Assembly (NCBI GenBank): GCA_947573015.1
Contig: CANPDS010000146.1
Span: forward strand, 1-6,686
DNA from: an uncultured Muribaculum sp.
GTDB taxonomy: Bacteria; Bacteroidota; Bacteroidia; Bacteroidales; Muribaculaceae
Length of the DNA: 6,686 bases
Reading direction: 5' to 3'
Shown piece after piece: positions 1-6,686 of this stretch; position 1 is the stretch's first letter; the number at the start of each line of letters is the position of its first letter. The notes under the pieces were generated by a model. It made no database searches and was not told the origin of the DNA. It worked only from the letters and a program-made list of their open reading frames with translations. The translations under genes were made by a program, and so were the position numbers.

Positions 1-52
1 ATCCCCCTATTATCCTCAAAAAATATAACAAACAAATAAAAATACGGGGTCC

Positions 53-70
53 AACACCGGCGGTGTTTTT
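53..70 (+). terminator. Small GC-rich hairpin with T-run, possible plus-strand terminator
   Basis: AACACC (53-58), loop GGC, and GGTGTT (62-67) form a 6-bp stem that runs into TTT (68-70) on the plus strand, giving five T's in a row with the stem end. This fits the end of a convergent gene to the left of the window; one plus frame does reach a TAA at 37-39. On the minus strand the stem is followed by GGACCCCG and only later by T-rich sequence, so it is a poorer terminator for the A2M gene. The stem is short, so this is tentative. Confidence 0.38.
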
Positions 71-146
71 GCCACCACTTATGTATTAAGATCTGTATTG
101 CGATGGAGGATGTGCAGTGGGGAGATAATGTCTTTTTAGTGATGGA

Positions 147-213
147 GGACACACCAAGTCGTGTCACTATAGTGTGGCGCAACAATAGTGTGTCCATTGA
201 TTGTGAATTGGAC
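147..213 (-). repeat. Overlapping dyads in the A2M 3' untranslated region
   Basis: GGACACAC (147-154) and GTGTGTCC (188-195) are a perfect 8-bp inverted repeat with a 33-nt loop. The loop contains the palindrome CACTATAGTG (165-174), and ATAGTGTG is directly repeated at 169-176 and 185-192. A second dyad, GTCCATT (192-198) with AATTGGAC (206-213), has one bulged base. It shares positions 192-195 with the first, so the two stems cannot form together. In the transcript they start 8 nt after the A2M stop codon. No T-tract follows either stem, so neither is a standard terminator. Confidence 0.5.
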
Positions 214-221
214 AGCACCGG

Positions 222-3200
222 TCAGGGGAGGACGGGGAGGCGCGTGCCGGAGGAGTGGGCGGTGAGGGCCGGGGCGTATTGGCTCTGGATGGTGGCAACA
301 CCTGAGGCGTAGAAGCCGGCATTGTTCACGTTGAGGAGGTATGAGAGCCGATAGGTGCCTTTTGGAAGGCGGGTGATGAATATGTTGGTGGCCGCATCAC
401 GGTTCTCGCGGTAGAAACAGATTCCGTCGGCCCATATAGGTGTGGGGAGTTGATCTACCGGTTCGAGACATGCGGCACGGTTGTCGACGATTGCCACATA
501 TTCAATATCGCGTGCCGCACGTATGGTAAGGTTTACCTGTATCACATCGCCCACGTGGAGGGTATCGGCATTCTCCCACGTTTCACCATCCGGTGTGGCT
601 ATACGGCGGTAGATGGCCTTCTCTATTGATAGGTCCGGGCAGGATGCGGCGGTTGTCGACGACATGTCGCCAACGTATTGGCTGATTACAGCTCCCCACG
701 ACGGACCGTTTTGTGACTTCCCGATTGAGAGTGTCTTACCGGAGGGGTTCAATGATGAGATATCTGTGCGCATTTCTCCGAGAAGCGCTTCCGTATGGCC
801 GGGAGTGACACGATTCTTGCCGACGGTGATTGTTACCGGGGAGGCCGGTCTGGTCCATTTCGTGCCTGTGCGCAGTATTGAGGCTATAACCTCTGAGGTG
901 GCTACGGAAGAGCCCCAGTCGGTGGCCTCTTTCTGGATGATGAGCCACTGTCGGATGCGGTCTATATCAGATGATGAAGGATCGACAGCAGCGAATGCAT
1001 CGAGTATCAGAGCGGTTGTGCCTATGCGTCCCATCGACCACCATGACTGAGTTTCGAGGGATGGCCACCACATGCCGCGATCCGGAGATGTTACGGCGAA
1101 GTCGCGAAGTGATGCCACAACCTCGCGTGCGGCGGCTTTCTGGTTCTGATCATGCAGGATCAGGGCTGCGAGAGCTTTTGATCCGGCAGGAAGATCGCGC
1201 CATGATTTGAGGAGCTTTGCCACAGTGCGTGTGGTCAGGGCCAGACATTCGCCGGGACGTGTGGGTTGTGGATATAGTGAGCGGATGTAAACGTATAGAT
1301 CGTCGGTGGAGTCGGGATGCTTGCGTGCATATTTTGCAGTCTGGGTGTCGATATATCCGATGGCATTTGCAATGATAGTATCAAGTTCCTTATCAGAGGG
1401 GAGCCAACCGAACTGTTTGAGACGGCCAAGTGTAAGGAGCACATTTTCCGTAGCCCACATGGATGATTCCTTGAAAAGAGGAGTCCAGGCCAGACCGCCG
1501 TCGGCACATTGAAGCTGCTTTAGCTGCGATATGGATGAGGCGTAGGTGGTTTTGATCTCTCCGGGATTGAACAGCAGGGCGAGACGCTCCATGCGTTCGG
1601 ATTGCGAACGTGCGTCCATCACCCATGGCGATGCGTTGAGCAACACTATTTTAAGGTCGGCGTTGCGCTCGAGCATTGATGTGAGTGTCGAATCTGATCG
1701 GTCGGATGCGGTCCACTCGCGCAGTGCTGCGGCGATGTCGGGCTGGTCGCGGAGCAGTCCGTCGGCAACAGCGGCAGAGAATATAGCTGCGGAGGCCGAA
1801 AGTGCGTCGCGCGACTCGTTGCCACGTATGCCTGGAAGAGCTGTCGCCACATACCATGCCGGATTTTCGCAGAATTGCAGTGTGACACGTGCATCCTTTC
1901 CTATTTTAGGGAGCTTGACAGCCCAGTTGAGCGTGTCGGCAGGGATGTAGAACGGCGTTGACTCAACTACGGGCTGGGAAGCTGCAAGCACGGGGATCAC
2001 AGCCTGCTCTCCATCGGCAAAGCGGCCGGTTGAAGACTTCACGCGGTAGCCGAGCATGAGAGCATCGGATGGCGCATCGATATCGGTAGCTACGGTGGTT
2101 GACGCACCTGGGGCAATCATGTCGTTGTAGTCGTAAGAGTTGAGGGTGCGCCCTGTGGCAGGATCGAATATCTCAACATGTGTGGTGACATTTGCAGTAG
2201 AGTCTGCATTGTTCATCACTGTAGCAATCACTGTGGCACGGTCGCCGTTGCGTAGGAAGCGTGGCAGATTGGGCTGCACCATTATAGGTTTGGCTGCGAT
2301 CATCTCGCGTGTGGCAGAGCCGATGAGCATGTCGGCATTGTAGGCTATGGCCTTAAGTGCCCATGTGGCATTGGCGTTAGGCACATTGAAGTCGACACGA
2401 AGAGTGCCGTCGGCACCGGTGGTCAGCATCGGTGCGAACATAGCGAGCGGAGTCTCGGCATCGCGGTATGCGAACTCCTGTTCTGAGTGATCAGCTGGCG
2501 TATAACCACCACCGGTATCGGCTTCTGATTCATCCGCGCTACTGTCGTATGCAACCTTTGCCTCTCTTACTACACTCATAGCCGGAGCTGACATTTCAGT
2601 TACCATCACAGTATTGAGGATTTCCTCGGAATCGGTAGCCGATTCGTTTTTTGTCATAGCCGAATTGAGTGCGCGCGCTCCATACACTCTGCCGTTTAAT
2701 GCACGCACTACACTTGAGCCGACAAGTGCACGTCCCCATGTGATATAGTCGAGCGATGGCATTGCTATATTCTTTACGTATTTGACGGGTAGTGCAATAG
2801 AACGGTCGTACCATCCAAGGCCATTGTTGATATTAATAGATGCATATGGCATCGGTTGGGCCGTACGTGTCAGTGCGAAACGCTGAGGTGTGATGGCATC
2901 AAGAGCCTTGTTGTAGATATCGAGCATAATTGCAGAGCTGACGGCCGAGGAATCTTTGCCTCCTGTGATATGGAAAGTCCAGTGTTCGGAATCGCCCGGT
3001 ACGATACGGTCGCGGAAGCTCTCGATCGATATGTCGAGCGACTGGATCAGTGTCTCGCGCGTTAATTCCACTTCTTTTTCGGTATACTTATATCCTTGTG
3101 TTGTGGCAAGCTGCAATTTTGCAGTCGGATATTTGGCCGGAAGTTGATGTGAGAAACGATGCATCCCGGCTCCGACTTTTATCCAGCCCTTGTCGATGAG

Positions 3201-5936
3201 ATCGGAACCTGATGTAAGGATATAGACAATCCATGTCTCTGGAGCGGTGGTGGCATAGAGCATGTCGATCCCGACTGACGCTCCGATTGTAGCCGTTGAA
3301 GATGGTGTCCATAACAGCGCATCTGGGTCGGGTGATGAGGTGTCGGAAACGCGATATACCGTTACATTGTCGATGGTGGTTGCATCGGCTAATGCGGAAT
3401 CTTGTGTAGCAAGACGCAGATGGTATACTCCGCTTGCCACTGAAGCTATGTCGATCACGGGGTTGGCCGAATCGAAATATCCGGTTGCAGCCACAGTTGA
3501 ATCTGCATTAAGGAATGTGTATTCAACCGGAGCATCGCGGCGCACGCCGTTGACAGTAGCAAGCTCAATGTTGAGCTTCAATGGACGGTCTGCATCTACA
3601 TTTGTATTTGGGAGCGATGCGCGGAGCAGCAGAGGCTTGCCGAGGGTAAATGAGGTGGATGTCGTGCGGTTTTCGCCCGAAGGAGATGTTATGGTGATAT
3701 CCGTGCGGAAAATACCGTTGTCGACCGGAGAGCTTTCAAGCAGAGATTGGCTGCATAATATTGAGAAAGTGCCGTCGGCTGCCGTTGTGTCGGCAATCGA
3801 GGCGAAAGATACCGGGGTGCTCCACCATGTGCGGCCAGATACCTTTAGATTGACAGATACGGCGGCATCGCCTACCGGAAATCCTGAATAGGTAATGGCA
3901 CGTCCTTTTACCGTAACATCGCCTTTGGATGGTGTGTCACGTTCGATATCGGTCACTTCAACACGATATGTGGGCAGTTTGTAGTCAGATACGGTGAAAT
4001 ATGTATTACTCCAACGCAGTTGGTCGTTGAGCGCTTTGTCGGTAAGGAAGAAGCGGAGGGCAAATGATCCGGTTAGGCCATCCTTTGGAATAGCAAAGCG
4101 GCCTTCGATGCGGCCGAATGGATCGGTCGTGGCCGTGACTGTGTCTATTGCCTGATAGTTGGCATCGTAGAGTACCGTGCGGACTTCTTTGCCGGCAAGC
4201 GGGCTATATTGGGCGATATTGAAGGATTGAGCTACGGCAGCCCATTCCACTGTATCGCCTGGATGATACAATGGTAGGGAGGTAAATCCGGATATTGAAA
4301 AGGATTGCTTGTCAGTGACGTGGTTTGTGTTCAGTGATATTGACTCGGCAAACCTGTCAGTGCCTTTTTTTGCGAATACCGTGCGGACTTTGTCGTTCAT
4401 TACGGCCATGCCGTCGGCATCGGTTGTCTTGGTATCTGTGAGTTTGAAGTCGCGGCCGGATATGTATCCTTGAAGCGTCACACCCTCAAGTGGCATGCCT
4501 GTAGATGGATTGATCGCGATGGGCCATGAAGTGCCGTTGAATGATAGTGATGCAAGGCGTATGGCAGAGCAATGGACATATACGTAGTTGCCGGTCTCTG
4601 GTGTTTTTCCGGGGAATACCGGAGCGACGATATATGTTCCTGCCTCAGTAATGGGAACTTTGCGTGTGAGCGTGGTGCGGAATGGCGCTACGGAGTCGCA
4701 TGTGATTTTCACGCTTTTCGTGAGTTTAAGTTGCGGCATTTTTGCTTTGGTAAGCTCGTAGCCCCAGCTCCATGCCTGCCAAGTGTAGGGCACGGAGTAT
4801 ACGTTGACGTAGAAATCTCTGGCATTGCGCACATTGATCGATAGTTGAAGGGAGTCGCCCGGTGCGATAGTTGACGGGTATTTTACTTCCACGGAAGGCT
4901 GTCTCAGGCGGGTAATGTCATTTTTAAGGCAATCGTTCCGGAAATATGACGGATATGCTGCAAGCTGCTCCTCGGCGGCCTCGATAAATTCTGAAGCCAT
5001 CGCTACAGGAGCGTCGGTGTCGAGATAATCGTAGGCGTTTATGAGGGCCTCGGTGGAGAACCGGGAGGCTTTGTGATCCTTCCAAAGTGCCATCAACGCA
5101 GTGTATGTGCGTAGCCGAGGTGATGTGGTATCATCGCTACGAGAGAACGCGTTGTTGTTGATAAATTTCAGGCGGCTGATATCGGCGGCAATCAATGCCG
5201 GAGCCGACTTGGATGCATGCTGAATCCATGTGTCGTAAATGGCGATGATATGTGCTGCCAGTGGCTTTTGGATGGTGACATTCATGGCAATGAACTGATT
5301 CCACGGGCACAGAAGTCTGGCCGGCAGCATGGAGGTGTCGCCGAGTGATGACAGAATATCGACACTCTGAGATGCGATGAAGTCGAGTAGAGTGGGATAC
5401 ATAGGTGCTATCCTGGCATCGATAGAGAGTACCTTTGAGTAGCTGGCGCATGGTGTTGCTGCAAGTGTTCCGACGGGGGACATGGCTCTGTCAACAAGAG
5501 TCATTATCGTGTCGCGCCACTGGTTGCCGTTCCAGAGTTTGTAGTCGGACGATTCTGTAGCTGGCTGTTCGCGCCGGTCGTAATTCCAACGGTTCTGCTG
5601 ATATAGGGCTGCATATATTCTTGCTGTAAGTAGATCGACCAAAGCTCGGTCGGCATCGCTTTTTAGTGAGGAGGATGCCCGGCGACAATCAGCTATGACA
5701 GTGGTGGCACTGTCGGTGTCGATATCGGTGAGGGCTATGGACAGATTCATCAGAGCGCGTAGCGTGAGCGATCCGTCGTTTTCATTCAGACCGCGAGACA
5801 GCATTGCGCGGGCATTTTCCGCAACTTTTGTAGGAAACGCAAAGTCGGGTTTGGCATAAGAGTCGGTGGTCTGGGCATTCATAGATGCGAATGCCGCCGT
5901 CAGGGCACTGATGAATAATATGAGATTCCGTAACAT
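222..5936 (-). CDS. Secreted alpha-2-macroglobulin family protein, thioester-less (Bacteroidales type)
   Basis: This is a complete 1904-residue A2M-like protein, probably acting in the periplasm as a protease trap or inhibitor. Residues 1-21 form a signal peptide (hydrophobic core LILFISALTAAFA, cleavage near MNA|Q) with no lipobox Cys, so it should be soluble, unlike the lipoprotein YfhM of E. coli. Approximate order: a helix-rich N-terminal region (30-345), an MG1-like domain (350-455), MG2 (549-648, with YHPGDTV), MG3 (645-760, with SDYKLPTYRV), further MG domains to about 960, a bait-domain-like block (967-1020, IVPGDSEHW), and a low-complexity linker (1076-1155). These are followed by the A2M domain (1153-1240, ETPLAMFAPML), a helical thioester-type domain (1350-1700, NPAWYVATALP, DGGLAWTP) and a C-terminal MG10-like domain (1770-1890, DIEYVAIVDNRAACLEP, LPKGTYRLSYL, QYAPALTAHSSG). 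The last block closely resembles Bacteroides homologues from memory. The CxEQ thioester is absent. The ATG at 5936 is followed directly by the signal peptide and has no Shine-Dalgarno, which is normal in this phylum. No frameshift was seen. No adjacent pbpC, the usual partner of YfhM, is visible. The family call is secure; the target protease is unknown. Confidence 0.96.
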   Translation of the reverse strand: MLRNLILFISALTAAFASMNAQTTDSYAKPDFAFPTKVAENARAMLSRGLNENDGSLTLRALMNLSIALTDIDTDSATTVIADCRRASSSLKSDADRALVDLLTARIYAALYQQNRWNYDRREQPATESSDYKLWNGNQWRDTIMTLVDRAMSPVGTLAATPCASYSKVLSIDARIAPMYPTLLDFIASQSVDILSSLGDTSMLPARLLCPWNQFIAMNVTIQKPLAAHIIAIYDTWIQHASKSAPALIAADISRLKFINNNAFSRSDDTTSPRLRTYTALMALWKDHKASRFSTEALINAYDYLDTDAPVAMASEFIEAAEEQLAAYPSYFRNDCLKNDITRLRQPSVEVKYPSTIAPGDSLQLSINVRNARDFYVNVYSVPYTWQAWSWGYELTKAKMPQLKLTKSVKITCDSVAPFRTTLTRKVPITEAGTYIVAPVFPGKTPETGNYVYVHCSAIRLASLSFNGTSWPIAINPSTGMPLEGVTLQGYISGRDFKLTDTKTTDADGMAVMNDKVRTVFAKKGTDRFAESISLNTNHVTDKQSFSISGFTSLPLYHPGDTVEWAAVAQSFNIAQYSPLAGKEVRTVLYDANYQAIDTVTATTDPFGRIEGRFAIPKDGLTGSFALRFFLTDKALNDQLRWSNTYFTVSDYKLPTYRVEVTDIERDTPSKGDVTVKGRAITYSGFPVGDAAVSVNLKVSGRTWWSTPVSFASIADTTAADGTFSILCSQSLLESSPVDNGIFRTDITITSPSGENRTTSTSFTLGKPLLLRASLPNTNVDADRPLKLNIELATVNGVRRDAPVEYTFLNADSTVAATGYFDSANPVIDIASVASGVYHLRLATQDSALADATTIDNVTVYRVSDTSSPDPDALLWTPSSTATIGASVGIDMLYATTAPETWIVYILTSGSDLIDKGWIKVGAGMHRFSHQLPAKYPTAKLQLATTQGYKYTEKEVELTRETLIQSLDISIESFRDRIVPGDSEHWTFHITGGKDSSAVSSAIMLDIYNKALDAITPQRFALTRTAQPMPYASININNGLGWYDRSIALPVKYVKNIAMPSLDYITWGRALVGSSVVRALNGRVYGARALNSAMTKNESATDSEEILNTVMVTEMSAPAMSVVREAKVAYDSSADESEADTGGGYTPADHSEQEFAYRDAETPLAMFAPMLTTGADGTLRVDFNVPNANATWALKAIAYNADMLIGSATREMIAAKPIMVQPNLPRFLRNGDRATVIATVMNNADSTANVTTHVEIFDPATGRTLNSYDYNDMIAPGASTTVATDIDAPSDALMLGYRVKSSTGRFADGEQAVIPVLAASQPVVESTPFYIPADTLNWAVKLPKIGKDARVTLQFCENPAWYVATALPGIRGNESRDALSASAAIFSAAVADGLLRDQPDIAAALREWTASDRSDSTLTSMLERNADLKIVLLNASPWVMDARSQSERMERLALLFNPGEIKTTYASSISQLKQLQCADGGLAWTPLFKESSMWATENVLLTLGRLKQFGWLPSDKELDTIIANAIGYIDTQTAKYARKHPDSTDDLYVYIRSLYPQPTRPGECLALTTRTVAKLLKSWRDLPAGSKALAALILHDQNQKAAAREVVASLRDFAVTSPDRGMWWPSLETQSWWSMGRIGTTALILDAFAAVDPSSSDIDRIRQWLIIQKEATDWGSSVATSEVIASILRTGTKWTRPASPVTITVGKNRVTPGHTEALLGEMRTDISSLNPSGKTLSIGKSQNGPSWGAVISQYVGDMSSTTAASCPDLSIEKAIYRRIATPDGETWENADTLHVGDVIQVNLTIRAARDIEYVAIVDNRAACLEPVDQLPTPIWADGICFYRENRDAATNIFITRLPKGTYRLSYLLNVNNAGFYASGVATIQSQYAPALTAHSSGTRLPVLP

Positions 5937-6031
5937 GGGGTGTGTTTGAGGTGTTATTTAAAACGCTAACCGGTGGGGATTAGGTGATAAGTAAGTCATT
6001 AAAATTATTACGTATTATTGAATTTTATAGT

Positions 6032-6062
6032 CTGAGATACATTTCATGCCTTACTTAAACAA
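6032..6062 (-). promoter_or_regulatory. Weak candidate promoter for the A2M gene
   Basis: If the 6062-6111 hairpin terminates, the A2M gene needs its own promoter in 5937-6061. The best partial match to the Bacteroidetes pattern (TTTG near -33, TAnnTTTG near -7) is TTG at 6062-6060, a 20-nt gap, then TATCTCAG at 6039-6032, which keeps TA, the next T and the final G. It would leave a leader of roughly 90 nt. The AT-rich run at 5996-6030 offers other weaker options. No operator-like dyad was seen between it and the start codon. Confidence 0.25.
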
Positions 6063-6111
6063 CAAGCGACAGATGGATATGGGTTCACTCAAATCCGTCT
6101 CTGTCGCTTGT
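6062..6111 (-). terminator. Strong hairpin, probable Rho-independent terminator of the Spy/CpxP-like gene
   Basis: ACAAGCGACAGA (6062-6073) and TCTGTCGCTTGT (6100-6111) form a perfect 12-bp stem. Past a 2-nt bulge, a further 5 bp can form inside it (TGGAT with ATCCG, including one T-G pair). The hairpin begins 37 nt after the stop of the Spy/CpxP-like gene. Read on the minus strand the stem runs into TTGTTGTTTAAG, which is T-rich but interrupted; on the plus strand AGATTATATT follows, so the minus orientation fits better. The imperfect T-tract leaves some chance that it is an mRNA-stabilising 3' structure rather than a full terminator. Confidence 0.72.
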
Positions 6112-6148
6112 AGATTATATTGTATGTTATTAGGTTATAGACGCTCTG

Positions 6149-6637
6149 TCAGTTGCGCGGATTTTTCTGTTTCATTTTTGAATGCTGTCTCATGACTTCG
6201 CGGGTAAACTTGCGTTCGGCCTGAGTAAGACGGTAGATCTGCGCTGGAGAGAGTATACCCTTGAATTTTGCATAATATTCTTTTGCAATCTGTGCTTCCT
6301 TGGCACGTAGCTCTATAGCCGCTTCGGTAGCTTTCTCATACTCTAAGTCGGAGACGGCGCTCTTATCCTGGGCCACCTTGCGCTCAAATGCGTGTGAATC
6401 GCGCTGGAGTTTAAGGATCTTTTCGTTCATCGCATCGTAGAGCGGGAAGAATGCTTTCTGCTGTTCTTGTGAAAGATCAAGCTCCTTTGCGATGAAGTCG
6501 TGCTTATATACACGCATTTGCTTGAACCATTCCTGTCGGTTCATCTTATTGGACTGTTTGCTTTGGGCGGCTATCTGTGGAGAAAATGACATTGTCATTG
6601 CCAATAGCAGGAAAAGTGCAGATATGATACGTGACAT
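6149..6637 (-). CDS. Spy/CpxP-like periplasmic protein (LTxxQ family)
   Basis: This is a small exported helical protein of 162 residues when started at the ATG at 6637. Residues 1-24 form a signal peptide (basic MSR, hydrophobic ISALFLLLAMTM, cleavage near IAA|Q). The mature part is charged and almost entirely helical, with two LTxxQ-type motifs: LSQEQ at 55-59 and LSPAQ at 129-133. This spacing is typical of Spy/CpxP-like proteins, which in enterobacteria are periplasmic ATP-independent chaperones or stress-pathway regulators. Homologues are often labelled periplasmic heavy-metal sensor, but no His/Cys metal cluster is visible here. The tail is strongly basic (HSKMKQKNPRN). A TTG four codons upstream (6649) is in frame, but ATG is preferred because it starts right at the signal peptide and clears a possible upstream stop at 6646. 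In Bacteroidetes such genes often follow an ECF sigma/anti-sigma pair, which would lie beyond the right edge. The exact role is not shown by the sequence. Confidence 0.88.
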   Translation of the reverse strand: MSRIISALFLLLAMTMSFSPQIAAQSKQSNKMNRQEWFKQMRVYKHDFIAKELDLSQEQQKAFFPLYDAMNEKILKLQRDSHAFERKVAQDKSAVSDLEYEKATEAAIELRAKEAQIAKEYYAKFKGILSPAQIYRLTQAERKFTREVMRQHSKMKQKNPRN

Positions 6638-6645
6638 ATGGATAA

Positions 6646-6686
6646 TCAATTGAATTGGTCGTAGGCTGAGTCATCAACCTGAAATG
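6646..6686 (-). CDS. Possible C-terminal tail of an upstream gene (partial)
   Basis: On the minus strand, one frame entering from the right edge reads FQVDDSAYDQFN and then TGA at 6648-6646. The stop lies 8 nt before the ATG of the Spy/CpxP-like gene, an operon-like spacing. The peptide looks plausible as an acidic protein tail, but twelve codons cannot prove coding. Another frame is also open through this stretch and continues antisense-free into the next gene. If real, the gene may be an anti-sigma factor or similar envelope regulator, but that is only inferred from common Bacteroidetes gene order. Confidence 0.33.
   Translation of the reverse strand, partial: FQVDDSAYDQFN

Larger units (their letters stand above)
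1..221. other. Non-coding region downstream of the A2M gene
   Basis: No gene is supported here. Positions 11-45 are very AT-rich. On the minus strand they contain TTTG at 36-33, 32-29 and 20-17, reminiscent of Bacteroidetes promoter elements, so a promoter for a gene left of the window is possible but no properly spaced pair is convincing. Positions 147-213 hold overlapping inverted repeats, described separately. GATGGAGGA occurs twice (102-110 and 141-149). A minus-strand frame is open from an ATG at 197 to the edge, but its composition looks unlike protein. Confidence 0.6.

Noticed and set aside
1..197. Minus-strand frame open from an ATG at 197 to the left edge (over 65 codons)
   Set aside because: The translation is rich in Trp, His, Cys and runs of Phe/Tyr/Ile from AT-rich DNA, passes through the hairpin at 53-70, and resembles no family I know. 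It is most likely a chance open frame, though the window edge hides its end.
103..312. Plus-strand 69-codon frame overlapping the A2M stop region
   Set aside because: More than a third of it is antisense to the A2M C-terminus and the rest runs through the dyad repeats. No similarity or start context is visible.
1866..1877. Cys1356-Glu-Asn near the start of the helical domain as a thioester remnant
   Set aside because: It lies before the conserved NPAWY block, in the expected preceding strand, and lacks the Glu-Gln pair, so it does not correspond to the thioester position.
613..1950. Several plus-strand frames of 70-145 residues opposite the A2M C-terminal half
   Set aside because: All mirror the codon structure of the A2M gene and show no domain, signal peptide or ribosome binding site.
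3262..3891. A 209-residue plus-strand open frame inside the A2M gene
   Set aside because: It is fully antisense to the MG domains of a clear gene, has no recognisable motif and no start-site context. Long antisense frames are common opposite long genes of balanced GC.
6638..6649. TTG start at 6649 for the Spy/CpxP-like protein
   Set aside because: It adds only four residues before a well-formed signal peptide that begins at an ATG, and it would overlap the possible upstream stop codon.

Overview
The window reads as chromosomal DNA from a member of the Bacteroidales. Muribaculaceae or a close relative is my guess, but this is inferred from protein style only. The clues are a very large alpha-2-macroglobulin (A2M) with the C-terminal block typical of Bacteroides-type homologues, start codons without a Shine-Dalgarno sequence, and AT-rich spacers between genes of about balanced GC. 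Both genes I can support are on the minus strand, so transcription runs from high to low coordinates.

Layout in the direction of transcription. (1) At 6646-6686 there is a 12-codon open stretch ending in TGA, possibly the tail of an upstream gene that lies mostly outside the window. (2) At 6149-6637 lies a small exported protein of the Spy/CpxP (LTxxQ) family, starting 8 nt after that TGA. (3) At 6062-6111 a strong 12-bp hairpin follows, best read as its terminator, with a weak candidate promoter beside it. (4) At 222-5936 a complete 1904-residue secreted A2M fills 85% of the window. (5) At 1-221 there is a non-coding stretch with overlapping dyads and a small GC-rich hairpin followed by T's.

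The two proteins are both predicted to be exported to the periplasm. By family, Spy/CpxP proteins are periplasmic chaperones or stress sensors. Bacterial A2Ms are thought to trap or block proteases that reach the periplasm. A shared role in envelope defence is reasonable, but the hairpin between the genes argues for separate transcription units. The A2M lacks the Cys-x-Glu-Gln thioester, so it cannot capture proteases covalently in the classical way. The plus-strand open frames inside the A2M gene are judged to be antisense shadows. I see no mobile element, CRISPR array, tRNA or rRNA, and no convincing undescribed system. The most notable points are the missing thioester, the unusual bait-position linker and the mutually exclusive 3' dyads.
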